Shown here: piece by piece, positions 54,579 through 64,000 of the stretch
Numbering within the stretch: position 1 is the first letter of the stretch
Layout: each line of letters begins with the position of its first letter
DNA from: Sphingorhabdus sp. EL138
GTDB taxonomy: Bacteria > Pseudomonadota > Alphaproteobacteria > Sphingomonadales > Sphingomonadaceae
Direction of reading: 5' to 3'
DNA length: 64,000 nt
Assembly: GCF_900258045.1 (NCBI RefSeq)
Contig: NZ_OGVD01000004.1
Location: 372,001 to 436,000, forward strand
The notes under the pieces: model-generated
What the model was told of the DNA's origin: nothing
Database searches by the model: none
The model's input: the letters and a program-made list of their open reading frames with translations, nothing else
Made by a program: the position numbers and the translations under genes

Positions 54579-55616
54579 ATGCGCGTTGATCTTTTTGATT
54601 TTGCGCTTCCGCAGGAAAATATCGCGTTAAGACCCGCCGTGCCAAGAGACAGCGCTCGTCTGTTGCGCGCTTGCGGGCCAGAGCAATTGTCCGATCATCT
54701 CGTCTCCGAACTACCAAATCTGCTGTCAAAAAACGACATATTGGTTTTCAACGATACCAAAGTAATCCCGGCTCAGCTGGAGGGGCGTCGCGGCGAGGCG
54801 AAGATAGGTGCGACATTGCATAAGCGCGTCGACCTGAGGCGTTGGCAGGCTTTTATTCGTAACGCCAAAAGACTGAAGATTGATGATGTCATAGACTTTG
54901 GCCAGAACGTTCTGGCGCGGGCCGAAGAAAAATATGACGACGGGAGTTTCCTGCTCCACTTTCTTGGTGACGAACCTGTCGAGCTTCTGCTGGGAAGAGC
55001 AGGGAGCATGCCGCTGCCGCCTTATATTGCGAGTAAACGTGACATCGATGAACGCGATGCGGAAGATTATCAGACAATGTTTGCCCGTGAAAAAGGAGCC
55101 GTCGCGGCACCAACGGCTGCGCTGCACTTTACCGACGGTTTGATGAAAGCCTTGAGCGAGGTTGGTGTGGGTCAAGAAACACTTACTTTACATGTTGGCG
55201 CAGGAACGTTTCTTCCGGTGAAAGTGGACGAAACTGATGATCATCGGATGCACAGTGAATGGGGTCGGATCGATTCTGACGTGGCCGATCGTCTCAATCA
55301 GGCGCGGCAGAATGGTGGCCGCGTAATTGCCGTCGGAACGACCAGCTTGCGCTTGTTGGAGAGCGCGACCGGAGAGGATGGCATCATTCAGCCTTTTGCC
55401 GGGGACACCGACATTTTTATCACGCCCGGCTATAAGTTTCGCGCCATTGATGGCCTGATGACCAATTTCCATTTGCCAAAATCAACTCTGTTCATGCTGG
55501 TCAGTGCGCTGATGGGGCTTGAGACTATGCAAGCGGCTTATGCCCACGCGATTGCGCAAGGGTACCGATTTTATAGTTACGGGGACTCAAGCCTGCTGCT
55601 GCCAGATAAGAGTTAG
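54579..55616 (+). CDS. queA: tRNA preQ1(34) S-adenosylmethionine ribosyltransferase-isomerase
   Basis: QueA makes epoxyqueuosine in tRNA. The 345-residue protein has the family start MRVDLFDFALPQENIALRPAVPRDSARLL, LVFNDTKVIPAQLEGRR, FAREKGAVAAPTAALHF, LHVGAGTFLPVKV and the C-terminal TNFHLPKSTLFMLVSALMG. With tgt 1.35 kb further on, this is the usual queA-tgt pairing, here interrupted by two genes on the other strand. Confidence 0.96.
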   Translation: MRVDLFDFALPQENIALRPAVPRDSARLLRACGPEQLSDHLVSELPNLLSKNDILVFNDTKVIPAQLEGRRGEAKIGATLHKRVDLRRWQAFIRNAKRLKIDDVIDFGQNVLARAEEKYDDGSFLLHFLGDEPVELLLGRAGSMPLPPYIASKRDIDERDAEDYQTMFAREKGAVAAPTAALHFTDGLMKALSEVGVGQETLTLHVGAGTFLPVKVDETDDHRMHSEWGRIDSDVADRLNQARQNGGRVIAVGTTSLRLLESATGEDGIIQPFAGDTDIFITPGYKFRAIDGLMTNFHLPKSTLFMLVSALMGLETMQAAYAHAIAQGYRFYSYGDSSLLLPDKS

Positions 55617-56354
55617 TTACCTACTCGCCTCGGCTTTCCTGTCCAGCAGCCGTGTTCGTTCTCTTTTCAGTGCTTCTAGGTTTGCAAAATCTGGTTCAGT
55701 AATCTTGGTCGTCTCAAATAGCATGATCGAACTGTCAACACTGGCGAGCGCGGTGTCATAATCATCCCGCTTTTTGGCGATAGACGACTGGATCAGATTG
55801 GCAAGAAACAGGAGCATGTCCTGCATTGGATATTCCCTTTTTCCAGCAAGCGCTTCTATCTTTTTCGCAGATTGTATTGCGTCATCATATTCCGCTTCCA
55901 GACTAGCCTGATATTCCTTGGAGCCGCGATATTCTGGTTTCTCCCGCATCAAAGCGCGTCGAGATCGTCGGTGATCACGGGCAATTTCCTTCGCTTCTCT
56001 ATAGGTCTGAAAACCTTCAAGTAACGGCCAGCAATTATAGAGCGCAATCATCATCGCTTCACCTTCGGTCGCCTCGCAGCTTCGCAGGTCATCCCGATGC
56101 TTTGCTTCTATGACTATGGTTTTGGGGTCCGTGCTCATAATGCGCCTCAGAACACTGACATCTCGTTTCTCTGGTGCGGTTACTTGCTCAGTTTGATCTG
56201 TTTCCGAGCCAGATACTTGTGAAGGGAGTTGAGAAGATGGCGGCATATTAGGAAAAGAGGAAGTCTCCGGTTCGGCCTCCCGTGCGGACACTTGGGCAGG
56301 AAGAATGGAGGCAGCAAATAGTGCCCAGGTAAGGCGGATTGAGATTTTTTTCAT
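55617..56354 (-). CDS. Hypothetical exported protein
   Basis: I do not recognise the family. From the ATG at 56354 (GAGGG upstream) the protein is 245 residues with a signal peptide (MKKISIRLTWALFAASILPAQVSA). A Ser/Pro/Gln-rich segment follows, then a helical, charged domain (about 80-245) with a cysteine pair (LRSCEATEGEAMMIALYNCWPLLEG). Many Arg/Lys and Asp/Glu residues suggest coiled-coil helices. Its stop abuts the queA stop. Confidence 0.6.
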   Translation of the reverse strand: MKKISIRLTWALFAASILPAQVSAREAEPETSSFPNMPPSSQLPSQVSGSETDQTEQVTAPEKRDVSVLRRIMSTDPKTIVIEAKHRDDLRSCEATEGEAMMIALYNCWPLLEGFQTYREAKEIARDHRRSRRALMREKPEYRGSKEYQASLEAEYDDAIQSAKKIEALAGKREYPMQDMLLFLANLIQSSIAKKRDDYDTALASVDSSIMLFETTKITEPDFANLEALKRERTRLLDRKAEASR

Positions 56355-56407
56355 GAAGCCGACCCTCAGTGTCTGCTTCATTATAGTCAAGCGCGAATAG
56401 CGGTGCT

Positions 56408-56443
56408 GAAAGAAAAAGGGCGGCCCCAAAGGAACCGCCCTTT
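56408..56443 (-). terminator. Rho-independent terminator of the DUF2282 gene
   Basis: Two 9-base arms (56415-56423 AAAGGGCGG and 56435-56443 CCGCCCTTT) are perfectly complementary, and on the minus strand the stem is followed by TTCTTTC. It lies 22 bases after the end of the DUF2282-like gene. Confidence 0.75.
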
Positions 56444-56465
56444 CAAAATCTGATATGCTAAAAGC

Positions 56466-56813
56466 TTAACCCTCAGCAGCTACCGGCACTGGCGGATCAT
56501 TGTCGGCCACTTCGGTCAGCGAACCGCCTTGGGGCTCACATTCGCCTGCTTCTGTATATTTCCAGGCATTGCCCTGATAATCAACAACCGATGTACCGGC
56601 ACAGCTTGTACCTTCGCCAGCGGCACAATCATTTTCGCCGGCTTTGGCGATACCGAAACATTTTTCTTTTTCAGCGGCCGCAACTTCGGTGACTTCTTCA
56701 CCTGCTGCTTCGGCGCCTTCTGTTGCTTCGCCGGCACCGCCGGAACAGGCGGAAAGAGCTGCAGCTGCGATCAGCGCAGTTGCCGCTGAACCTAATTTCT
56801 TTGTCTTCGTCAT
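56466..56813 (-). CDS. DUF2282-like (BufA1/bufferin-precursor-type) lipoprotein
   Basis: The 115-residue protein has a lipobox (AAALSAC, Cys23), an acidic Ala/Glu linker (25-50) and then a cysteine-bearing domain: [25 protein letters not shown] followed by [19 protein letters not shown], with Cys52, Cys63, Cys71 and Cys92. This matches DUF2282, the precursor family of bufferins, copper-binding peptides modified by BufB/BufC enzymes. Unlike usual precursors it has a lipobox, and no DUF692 or DUF2063 gene is adjacent. GGGAG precedes the ATG. It is divergent from tgt and followed by a terminator, so it is a single-gene unit. Confidence 0.72.
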   Translation of the reverse strand: MTKTKKLGSAATALIAAAALSACSGGAGEATEGAEAAGEEVTEVAAAEKEKCFGIAKAGENDCAAGEGTSCAGTSVVDYQGNAWKYTEAGECEPQGGSLTEVADNDPPVPVAAEG

Positions 56814-56967
56814 AAAATACTCCCGATTTTGGTCTTTGAAAAACTGCTACCATCCTGCACAGTTATTGAGGGATTCGTACAGAACGGCCCTTTGGTTACA
56901 CCATAAGGCAAAAAACGCAAAATTCTTTGTTTTTTCGAACCTTAGTTCGCTGATTAGGATGATTTTA

Positions 56968-58095
56968 ATGGCCGACCGTTTTTCTTTTTCGATCGACGCC
57001 ACGGATGGAAAGGCGCGTACCGGAAAAATTACGATGCAACGCGGAGATATCCGCACACCGGCGTTTATGCCGGTCGGTACGGCGGCCACGGTCAAGGCTA
57101 TGAAACCCGATACGGTTCGTGCCACCGGCGCGGATATCATCTTGGGAAACACCTATCATCTGATGTTGCGACCGGGTGCAGAGAGAGTGGCAAAGCTCGG
57201 TGGTCTGCATAAATTTATGAATTGGGAACGGCCCATTCTGACCGACAGTGGCGGCTATCAGGTGATGAGTCTCTCTGATCTTACGAAGATGAGCGAAGAT
57301 GGCGTGGAGTTCCAGAGTCATCTGGATGGATCCCGCCATATGCTTACACCGGAGCGGTCGATGGAGATTCAGCGGCTGCTTGGCAGCGACATCGTCATGG
57401 CGTTTGACGAATGCACCAAAAATGGCGCGACCCGAGAGGAAGCCATGTTGTCTATGGAGCGTTCCATGCGCTGGGCCAAACGATCCCGCAATGGCTTTGA
57501 CAGCGGCCAGGATCATGCAGCAAAGGCAGCGCTTTTCGGAATCCAGCAAGGATCTCTCGACAAGGATATCCGTGCGGCTTCAGCCCAGGCCCTCATCGAG
57601 ATCGGCTTCGATGGCTATGCCATTGGCGGACTGGCCGTAGGAGAGGGGCAGGAGGCGATGTTCGATGTTCTCGATTACGCGCCGGGCCAACTACCCGAAG
57701 ATAAACCGCGCTACCTTATGGGTGTCGGCAAACCGGATGATCTCGTCGGCGCAGTGGAGCGCGGAGTGGATATGTTCGATTGTGTGCTGCCCAGCCGGTC
57801 TGGCCGCAACGGGCAGGCGTTCACGGCCAGCGGGCCGATCAATATTCGCAACGCAAAATTTGCCGAGGATCTGAAACCATTGGATACAGACTGCACCTGC
57901 TCGGTTTGCCAGACTTACAGCCGCGCCTATCTACATCACTTGATCCGGTCCAAGGAGATATTGGGCGCCATGCTGATGACCGAGCATAATATTGCTTTTT
58001 ACCAGTCGCTTATGGCCGGAATGCGAGAGGCTATTGCAGGTGGCGCTTTTGCGGCCTTTGCCAGCAACTTCCGGGGGAAATATCTTCGGCAATGA
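56968..58095 (+). CDS. tgt: Queuine tRNA-ribosyltransferase
   Basis: Tgt exchanges guanine 34 for preQ1 in tRNA. The ATG at 56968 (AGGA eight bases upstream) gives 375 residues, the normal length; the open frame extends much further upstream through non-homologous sequence. The motifs include [51 protein letters not shown] (catalytic Asp), [30 protein letters not shown] (second Asp) and the zinc site [17 protein letters not shown]. Its stop overlaps the glnE start (ATGA). Confidence 0.96.
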   Translation: MADRFSFSIDATDGKARTGKITMQRGDIRTPAFMPVGTAATVKAMKPDTVRATGADIILGNTYHLMLRPGAERVAKLGGLHKFMNWERPILTDSGGYQVMSLSDLTKMSEDGVEFQSHLDGSRHMLTPERSMEIQRLLGSDIVMAFDECTKNGATREEAMLSMERSMRWAKRSRNGFDSGQDHAAKAALFGIQQGSLDKDIRAASAQALIEIGFDGYAIGGLAVGEGQEAMFDVLDYAPGQLPEDKPRYLMGVGKPDDLVGAVERGVDMFDCVLPSRSGRNGQAFTASGPINIRNAKFAEDLKPLDTDCTCSVCQTYSRAYLHHLIRSKEILGAMLMTEHNIAFYQSLMAGMREAIAGGAFAAFASNFRGKYLRQ

Positions 58096-60818
58096 TCAAA
58101 GGCCTGCCTGAACCCACCAGCCTGAAAGAAGCCATGAAGCGTGCGCAGGACCATGCGCCCTATCTGTGCATGGCTATGGAGGTTCAACCCGAACTTACGG
58201 CATTGCTGGATGGAGAGGATTTGAATGCCGCCTTTGCATTTGTAAAGGAGGCGGGCACCGGTGCTGAAAATGTTCGCCAGAAGCTAAGGCGGGAGAAGCG
58301 GGCGCTGGCACTGACCTTGGCAATTGGTGATTTGGCGGGACAGTTAAGTTTGACGGATGTGGTCACGCAACTTTCGGATTTTGCTGACCGATCACTGGAT
58401 GAGGCGTTAGCGGATATCTATGCTACTCGCTATCCGGATGCCGACGCCGCTGGTTTTGCTGTCATTGGTCTGGGAAAGCATGGCAGCCGGGAACTGAACT
58501 ATTCATCCGATATCGATCCGATTTTTATCTACGATCCGGAAAAAATCCCCACGCGTGGCCGCGAAGAACCAAGTGATGCCGCGCGCCGGATTGGTCAGCA
58601 ATTGGTCGATGCGCTGAATACCCGGGATGCCGATGGCTATGTTTTCCGCGTCGACATGCGGTTGCGCCCATCGCCGGAAGTCAGTCCAGTCGCATTGCCC
58701 GTTGAAGCCGCGATCAGCTACTATGAGTCCAGCGCGCTTGCTTGGGAGCAGGCGGCGTTTATTCGCTCGCGATTTGCGGCCGGTGACGCGGACTTGGGTC
58801 GTTATTTTCTGGAGACAATCAACCCGTTTATTTGGCGGCGTTCGCTGGACTATGGTGCTATTCGGAATATTGGCGCGGTTTCGGTGCAAATTCGCGACCA
58901 TTATGCAGCTGGTCAAAAATTCGGGCTCGGCTATGATCTGAAGCGCGGGCGCGGTGGTATCCGGGAAGCCGAGTTTTACGCGCAAATGCACCAACTTATT
59001 TTTGGCGGACGCGAACCGGAACTGCGGGTGCCAGCAACGCGAGAGGCGTTAAGCGCATTGGCGGATGCTGGAAGGATCAAAGCAGACAAGGGCTCGACAT
59101 TGTCTGAATCCTACGAACTGTATCGCGTCATCGAACATCGCCTGCAGATGGTCAATGACCAGCAAACCCATAGCCTACCTGATGATGAGGCTGGGATGGA
59201 CCGAGTGGCGAAGCTTCATGGATTGGATCAGGGCATTGATCTGTTGGCACTGCTGGAACCATCTGTCGAGGCGGTTGGCGCGATTTATGATGAATTGATC
59301 GATTCCGACGACAGCGATGTGTTGCCGCAAGCCGATCAGGCTTTGGTGGCGGCGCTGGAAAAAAGAGGTGTCGCACAAACCGGTATTTTCGCCGATAAAA
59401 TCAAGCGGTGGCGCAGTGGCAAAGTCACGGCGCTGAGAAGCCCCGCGGCTGTGGAGTCTTTCGAAGCCGTATTGCCGGATATGATTGAGGTTATTGCCGG
59501 ATCGCCGGACCCGCAGCAGGCTCTCATTCGACTGGACAGCCTGATTGACAAATTGCCGACCGCAATCAACTTCTTTCGTATGCTGGAGGCCCGCCCGGGG
59601 CTTCGGGAAATGCTCAGCCGTATTTTGAGTCATGCGCCGGTTCTGGCTGACGAATTGTCCCGCAGAACCGAATTGTTTGAAGGATTGATCGATACAACCG
59701 CCTTAGATCTGCCGCCGTCTGTTGATGAGCTGGCAGAGCAATTTGCCCGTCGCGAAGACGGTGATGACTATCAGATGCTGCTCGACAGGGTGCGGGCGCG
59801 GGTGGGGGAGAAGCGCTTTGCTCTGGGTACCCAGCTTATCGAATCCCGTCACGATCCGCTGGCGATTGCTGCTGGCTATGCCCGTGTTGCAGAAGCCGCG
59901 ATCCGGGTGCTGACCGACGCTACCATATCGGAATTTGAAGAAGCTCATGGCAAGATTGAAGGCAGCGAAATACTGATACTTGCGCTTGGTCGGTTGGGTG
60001 GGGAAGCATTGACTCATGCCTCCGACCTGGACCTGATTTTCCTGTTTACGGGAGACCACAGCGCAGAGTCCGGCGGTCGGCGGCCCCTGGGTGGCACGCA
60101 ATATTTCAACCGGCTCGCGCAGCGTATCGTCGCGGCGCTATCCGTGCCCACAGCAGCGGGACCGCTTTATGAAGTGGACACACGCCTAAGGCCCTCCGGA
60201 ACGCAAGGCCCAATGGCTGTGACAGTCGAAAGTTTCTATAAATATCAGCAGGAAAGCGCCTGGACTTGGGAGCATATGGCGCTAACAAGAGCGCGCCCTG
60301 TCTATGGTAGCGCAGCGGCCTGCGATCAGTTGCAGGACCAGATCGAAACCATTTTACAGAAAGAGCGAGAGCCGGAAACGCTGCGCAAGGCGGTGCGAAA
60401 AATGCGACTGGACATTGTCGAACATAAACCGCCGAAAGGGCCGCTGGATACCAAGCTGATGGAGGGTGGTCTGGTGGACTGGGAATTTATCATTCACTTC
60501 CTTCAGCTCAAAACCGGAGAGGCCCTGCATCCGCAATTGGGATTGGCCGCTCGCGGGTTGGTCGTTGGCGGACATTTGAACGAAAACATGGTTGCCGCTC
60601 ATGAGCTGATGACGCGGTTGCTGGTGGCTTTGCGATTAATGTCACCGACCTGCGACTATCCGCCGGAGACAAGCCGAGAACTGATCGCCAAAGCGGCGGG
60701 CCAGGAAAACTGGGATGCCCTTTTGAACGGGTATGATGCGGCCCGGCAATGCGTTATTGAAGAATGGAATCGGCACTTGCGGCCGGACCCTCATGAAATA
60801 TTAGGAGACATAATATGA
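58092..60818 (+). CDS. glnE: Bifunctional glutamine synthetase adenylyltransferase/deadenylylase
   Basis: GlnE attaches AMP to glutamine synthetase or removes it in response to nitrogen status. The 908-residue protein has two nucleotidyltransferase domains, each with the Asp pair: [18 protein letters not shown] (about 137-154) and [17 protein letters not shown] (about 637-653), plus the RLRPS motifs [11 protein letters not shown] and [11 protein letters not shown]. Family regions such as [15 protein letters not shown] and [13 protein letters not shown] are present. It overlaps tgt by four bases and bcp by four bases, an operon unusual for nitrogen control. Confidence 0.95.
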   Translation: MIKGLPEPTSLKEAMKRAQDHAPYLCMAMEVQPELTALLDGEDLNAAFAFVKEAGTGAENVRQKLRREKRALALTLAIGDLAGQLSLTDVVTQLSDFADRSLDEALADIYATRYPDADAAGFAVIGLGKHGSRELNYSSDIDPIFIYDPEKIPTRGREEPSDAARRIGQQLVDALNTRDADGYVFRVDMRLRPSPEVSPVALPVEAAISYYESSALAWEQAAFIRSRFAAGDADLGRYFLETINPFIWRRSLDYGAIRNIGAVSVQIRDHYAAGQKFGLGYDLKRGRGGIREAEFYAQMHQLIFGGREPELRVPATREALSALADAGRIKADKGSTLSESYELYRVIEHRLQMVNDQQTHSLPDDEAGMDRVAKLHGLDQGIDLLALLEPSVEAVGAIYDELIDSDDSDVLPQADQALVAALEKRGVAQTGIFADKIKRWRSGKVTALRSPAAVESFEAVLPDMIEVIAGSPDPQQALIRLDSLIDKLPTAINFFRMLEARPGLREMLSRILSHAPVLADELSRRTELFEGLIDTTALDLPPSVDELAEQFARREDGDDYQMLLDRVRARVGEKRFALGTQLIESRHDPLAIAAGYARVAEAAIRVLTDATISEFEEAHGKIEGSEILILALGRLGGEALTHASDLDLIFLFTGDHSAESGGRRPLGGTQYFNRLAQRIVAALSVPTAAGPLYEVDTRLRPSGTQGPMAVTVESFYKYQQESAWTWEHMALTRARPVYGSAAACDQLQDQIETILQKEREPETLRKAVRKMRLDIVEHKPPKGPLDTKLMEGGLVDWEFIIHFLQLKTGEALHPQLGLAARGLVVGGHLNENMVAAHELMTRLLVALRLMSPTCDYPPETSRELIAKAAGQENWDALLNGYDAARQCVIEEWNRHLRPDPHEILGDII

Positions 60819-61276
60819 TAGAAGCTGGTGAACAGATGCCCGATATGGACCTGACTGCGCCTGATGGCAGCACGGTGAAACTGTCCGATTATCACGGCAA
60901 GAAGCTGGTGCTGTTTTTCTATCCAAAGGCCAGCACACCGGGATGCACCACGGAGTCCAAAGACTTCTCGGCTTTGTTGCCAGAATTCGAAAAAGCAGGC
61001 GCCGCAGTGCTGGGTATGTCCGCAGACAGTCCGAAGCGTCAGCAGAATTTCATCAATAAGCAGGAACTGACTGTTGATATCGCGTCTGACGAAAGCACCG
61101 GGTTTCTTGAGAAAATAGGCGTCTGGGCGGAAAAGAAAATGTATGGCAAAACTTATATGGGCATTATTCGCTCGACCTTTCTAATCGGGCCAGATGGCAA
61201 AGTTTTGCAATCCTGGCCGAAAGTGAAGGTCAAAGGGCATGCCGAAGAAGTGCTCGCGGCGGTGCAGGCCGTTTAG
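60815..61276 (+). CDS. bcp: Peroxiredoxin of the Bcp/PrxQ type (1-Cys form)
   Basis: Thiol peroxidase that reduces hydroperoxides. The 153-residue protein has the PrxQ core with the peroxidatic Cys44 in STPGCTTESKDF, followed by GMSADSPKRQQNFI and the arginine of IIRSTFLIGPDG. The usual resolving cysteine five residues after Cys44 is Lys49, so this is a 1-Cys member that needs an external thiol. It overlaps the end of glnE by four bases. Confidence 0.92.
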   Translation: MIEAGEQMPDMDLTAPDGSTVKLSDYHGKKLVLFFYPKASTPGCTTESKDFSALLPEFEKAGAAVLGMSADSPKRQQNFINKQELTVDIASDESTGFLEKIGVWAEKKMYGKTYMGIIRSTFLIGPDGKVLQSWPKVKVKGHAEEVLAAVQAV

Positions 61277-61287
61277 GGATCTCGAGT

Positions 61288-62097
61288 TTGAACATCGCAA
61301 CAGCCATAGAGTCATCGGCGGGCGAAGCTGTGCGGCACGTGCTTATGACGGCGGACCCAGCCGCAAAGGTCATGGCCGCTCGCCATGCCACCAGAGAATG
61401 GCGGCAGGGCAGGTTGGAACCGGTTTTTGAGGTACCAATGCCCGAAGTCCCAAACCGGCCCGATCGGCCTGAACTGCTTCGGCCAGGCCAGATGCCGCGA
61501 CGCGGGAAGGGAACGTCGGTAACCAAGCGCATCGCGCTGATCCACGCGTTGGCCCATATCGAATTTGTCGCGATTGATCTGGCCTTTGACATGATCGGGC
61601 GATTTGGAGCCGAATTTCCGGATGAATTTGCTGACGACTGGTTTCGTGTCGGCGCTGAAGAAGCGATGCATTTTGTACTTTTGGACCGGCGATTGCGTGA
61701 AATGGGCAGCTTTTATGGTGATCTGCCGGCTCATGACGGCCTTTGGGATACTGCAAAAGAGACAGCCTATGATGCTTCCGCAAGGCTTGCGATCGTCCCG
61801 ATGGTTCTGGAAGCGCGTGGTTTGGATATCACGTTAGACACGGTCGAACGCTTCAAGACACAGGGTGATCCGCTGACCGCGAAAGTATTAAATCGAATTT
61901 ATCACGACGAGATAAATCACGTCTTTTTTGGAACAAAATGGTTTGAATATTGCTGTGAACGGCAAAAAACCGACCCTCATCGCCACTGGAAAAATCTTGT
62001 AAAAACGCACTTTAGAGGCGGCTTGAAGCCTCCATTCAACGACTCGGCGCGCCTTGCAGCCGGTTTAACCCAAGAATATTATCTTGGTATTGAATAA
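61288..62097 (+). CDS. DUF455 ferritin-like protein
   Basis: The 269-residue protein has the DUF455 ferritin-like diiron layout, with IALIHALAHIEFVAIDLAFDM, DDWFRVGAEEAMHFVLLDRRL and NRIYHDEINHVFFGTKWFEY supplying Glu and His residues of a four-helix bundle metal site. Substrate and partner are unknown. The start is TTG, 12 bases after bcp, so it may be cotranscribed. Confidence 0.85.
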   Translation: MNIATAIESSAGEAVRHVLMTADPAAKVMAARHATREWRQGRLEPVFEVPMPEVPNRPDRPELLRPGQMPRRGKGTSVTKRIALIHALAHIEFVAIDLAFDMIGRFGAEFPDEFADDWFRVGAEEAMHFVLLDRRLREMGSFYGDLPAHDGLWDTAKETAYDASARLAIVPMVLEARGLDITLDTVERFKTQGDPLTAKVLNRIYHDEINHVFFGTKWFEYCCERQKTDPHRHWKNLVKTHFRGGLKPPFNDSARLAAGLTQEYYLGIE

Positions 62098-62205
62098 TTA
62101 ACCAAAATAAACCTACTTCTGTGCTCACAGGAACGGGGCAGACTTTCTGTCAAAATTTAGAGCCGGGATGTTTTTTGGTTCGTAGTAGCAGGATTCGATC
62201 AGTTT

Positions 62206-62913
62206 ATGACCGATAGTGTAGTAGGTTTGTATCAAGGGGTTGTGAAAAAAGTCACAGCAGTTGCGATTTTAGGATCGGCAATAACTTTTTCTTCCACAGC
62301 AATGGCAGCCGAGGCAGCGGATGCGGACTCAAGTCTTCCGCTTGATGTCCTCAAAGGCAAAACGGATAGCTCCGACAATGTTCTGGGTGAAGCAGATCCG
62401 GCCTTTCGGCTCCTTTTTAACAAATGGTCTGGTCAAGGCAAAAAGCAACCCGTCAAACTGACCATTCCTTCCCGCAAACCCGTTGAAAATTATAGACTAA
62501 CCAGTTCTTTTGGTTTCCGGTCTGATCCCTTCAAAGGTCGCCGCGCCCGTCATAAGGGCATTGATATGGCTGGACCAGTGGGTACGCCAATCTATGCGAC
62601 AGCCGATGGCATTGTTGGCCGCTCCCAATGGGTTCGCGGTTATGGCAACTATATTGAAATCAATCACGGCAATGAAATTCAAACACGCTATGGTCACATG
62701 TCGCGACTGAATGTCAAAGCCAATGCCCGCGTAAAGAGCGGCGATCTTATCGGCTTTATGGGCTCTACCGGCCGTTCAACCGGTAGCCATCTGCACTATG
62801 AAGTGCGTATCGCGGGCGAAGCGGTTAACCCGGTTCCGTTCATGCAATCAAATGATTTCCTGCTGGCAGAAAAGGCGACGCCGGGCGTTGCACTTGGTGG
62901 TCCGGCCGAGTAA
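62206..62913 (+). CDS. Exported M23-family metallopeptidase
   Basis: LytM-type peptidase likely to act on peptidoglycan. The 235-residue protein has a cleavable signal sequence (about 1-34, ending STAMAA) and an M23 domain (about 100-220) with the zinc ligands His and Asp in RHKGIDMAGPVGTPIYA, and HxH in STGSHLHYEVRIAGEAVNP. The ligand set is complete, so it may be an active enzyme rather than an EnvC-like activator. No coiled coil is present. A terminator follows. Confidence 0.88.
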   Translation: MTDSVVGLYQGVVKKVTAVAILGSAITFSSTAMAAEAADADSSLPLDVLKGKTDSSDNVLGEADPAFRLLFNKWSGQGKKQPVKLTIPSRKPVENYRLTSSFGFRSDPFKGRRARHKGIDMAGPVGTPIYATADGIVGRSQWVRGYGNYIEINHGNEIQTRYGHMSRLNVKANARVKSGDLIGFMGSTGRSTGSHLHYEVRIAGEAVNPVPFMQSNDFLLAEKATPGVALGGPAE

Positions 62914-62950
62914 TTTCATTCCGATACACCTTTGGGAGAGGGTGCCTAAG

Positions 62951-62987
62951 AGGGCTGGTGACGCTGAAACGCTTGCCGGCCCTTTTT
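62951..62987 (+). terminator. Rho-independent terminator after the M23 gene
   Basis: AGGGCTGG (62951-62958) pairs with CCGGCCCT (62976-62983) with one G-T wobble, an inner stem lies in the loop, and TTTTT (62983-62987) follows. It is 38 bases after the stop codon. Confidence 0.75.
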
Positions 62988-63037
62988 AATTCCCAGCTTC
63001 TTTTGACAGGGGGCTATGCAATCCCTATCTTAAGCTT

Positions 63038-63391
63038 ATGACCCAAACAGCAGAACAAACCCCTTCCCAGGACATCATCCTGACCCCCAACGCGGCCAAG
63101 CGTGTGGCTGCTATTGCCGATAAGCAAGAGAAACCGGCGATATTGCGTCTGGCGGTGGAAGGTGGCGGTTGTTCGGGCTTTCAATATCGTTTTGGCTTGG
63201 CTGAAGAAGTAGAGTCTGATGATGTTGCCGTTCAGGAATCCGGTGTGACGCTGGTCGTCGATGAAATCAGTCTTGATCTCGTTCGCGGAAGTGCAGTGGA
63301 CTTTGTTGAATCCCTGGGTGGTAGTGCGTTTCAGGTGACAAACCCCAACGCGGCCTCTGGTTGTGGTTGCGGCTCCAGCTTTTCTATCTGA
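63038..63391 (+). CDS. erpA: Iron-sulfur cluster insertion protein
   Basis: A-type carrier that delivers Fe-S clusters to target proteins. The 117-residue protein has the three conserved cysteines: Cys45 in GGGCSGFQY, and Cys109 and Cys111 in GCGCGSSFSI at the C-terminus. The sequence context DFVESLGGSAFQVTNPNAASGCGCG is that of ErpA/IscA. It is 12 bases before xth. Confidence 0.94.
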   Translation: MTQTAEQTPSQDIILTPNAAKRVAAIADKQEKPAILRLAVEGGGCSGFQYRFGLAEEVESDDVAVQESGVTLVVDEISLDLVRGSAVDFVESLGGSAFQVTNPNAASGCGCGSSFSI

Positions 63392-63402
63392 TTGTTGCAT
63401 CG

Positions 63403-64000
63403 GTGAGAATAGCGAGTTTTAACATTAACGGCATAAAAGCGCGCCTGCCGCGCTTGCTCGAATGGCTCGAAGAGACCAAGCCGGATGTCGCCTGTTTGCA
63501 GGAAATTAAAACGCAGGATGAGGGCTTTCCAGCTACGGAATTTGAGAAAATTGGTTATGGTGCCATCTGGCATGGCCAAAAGAGTTTTAACGGTGTGGCT
63601 ATATTGACCCGGGATCAGCAACCCGACGAGACCAAACGCGGCCTTGATGGCGAACCGGAAGACGAACATAGCCGTTACCTTGAAGCCAATGTGAAAGGTA
63701 GCAATGGCCAGACGGTGCGAGTGGCGAGTATTTATCTCCCCAATGGCAATCCGCAGCCGGGTCCCAAATTCGATTTCAAACTCCGCTGGATGAAGCGCTT
63801 GCGCAATCGTGCGACTGAAATCTGGCAGGAGGAAATTCCTGCGGTCTTGGCAGGTGATTACAATGTCATCCCGCGCGATAATGACGTGTTTTTGGTTAAG
63901 GCGATGGAAAATGATGCCTTGATGCAGCCGGAAAGTCGGCAGGCCTATCAGCGGATCGTTAATGACGGCTGGACGGACGCGCTGGGTGTTACTTATCCTG
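63403..64000 (+). CDS. xth: Exodeoxyribonuclease III, 3'-truncated by window edge
   Basis: AP endonuclease and 3'-5' exonuclease in base-excision repair. The GTG at 63403 starts VRIASFNINGIKARLPRLLEWLEETKPDVACLQEIKTQDE, which has the metal-binding Asn and the catalytic Glu in LQEIK. The motifs YLPNGNPQPGPKFDFKLRW and VLAGDYNVIPRDNDV, holding the catalytic Asp and Asn, are also visible. The gene runs off the end of the window, so about 199 of roughly 260 residues are present. Confidence 0.94.
   Translation, partial: MRIASFNINGIKARLPRLLEWLEETKPDVACLQEIKTQDEGFPATEFEKIGYGAIWHGQKSFNGVAILTRDQQPDETKRGLDGEPEDEHSRYLEANVKGSNGQTVRVASIYLPNGNPQPGPKFDFKLRWMKRLRNRATEIWQEEIPAVLAGDYNVIPRDNDVFLVKAMENDALMQPESRQAYQRIVNDGWTDALGVTYP

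Noticed and set aside
56644-56967. N-terminal extension of tgt
   Set aside because: The extra 108 codons run antisense to the DUF2282 gene and give no homologous sequence; the start at 56968 gives the standard Tgt length.

Overview
The window reads as a chromosomal segment of an alphaproteobacterium of the order Sphingomonadales, probably a marine or low-GC sphingomonad of the Sphingorhabdus/Parasphingorhabdus/Sphingopyxis type. The evidence is the moderate GC, the composition of the proteins (GyrB, PanB, S5 with a long N-terminal extension), frequent TTG starts, a COQ4-type quinone protein and a PEP-CTERM protein. This placement is inference from protein character, not from a database search. 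I saw no tRNA, rRNA, CRISPR array, insertion sequence or prophage.

Layout. 1-4564 is the end of the spc ribosomal operon (rplF partial, rplR, rpsE, rpmD, rplO, secY, adk). 4647-8623 is a block of non-ribosomal genes (SRPBCC protein, gdhA, a damaged small gene, an orphan HerA-like ATPase) that separates adk from the alpha operon. 8961-11492 is rpsM-rpsK-rpoA-rplQ with its own promoter candidate and a strong terminator. 11592-20602 holds a prolyl oligopeptidase, a Shelph-type phosphatase lipoprotein, gyrB, a thioesterase, small exported proteins and a transporter operon. 20789-25049 holds an AMP-forming ligase and a PEP-CTERM/TPR-lipoprotein pair with a sigma-54 promoter candidate. 25122-34686 is mixed metabolism and accessory genes: guaA, an MDR oxidoreductase, an endonuclease III homologue, an AAC(3)-I-like acetyltransferase, an endonuclease III remnant, a periplasmic phosphodiesterase, a TetA-type exporter and panB.

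34841-38385 is an envelope/ribosome cluster (YfgM-like, bamB, der). 38519-43721 carries an orphan Hpt protein, the bfd-bfr iron-storage pair (bfd is only 56 codons), a DUF418 membrane protein, an iodotyrosine-deiodinase-like nitroreductase divergent from COQ4 across a perfect 14-bp palindrome, and small exported or membrane proteins. 43751-51933 holds an FAD oxidoreductase, purL, an SDR/isomerase operon, a LysR regulator and small membrane proteins. 52090-58095 is a housekeeping run (xseB-ispA-coaD-cyclophilin-queA, then tgt), interrupted by an orphan DUF2282 (bufferin-precursor-like) lipoprotein. 58092-64000 holds glnE, bcp, a DUF455 ferritin-like protein, an M23 peptidase, erpA and the start of xth.

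The points most worth a second look are: the sigma-54 promoter plus inverted repeat before the PEP-CTERM gene; the DUF2282 lipoprotein with no maturation genes nearby; the deiodinase-like active-site triad and the palindrome next to it; the AAC(3)-I homologue with an altered acetyl-CoA motif; and the gene block inserted in the ribosomal super-operon.
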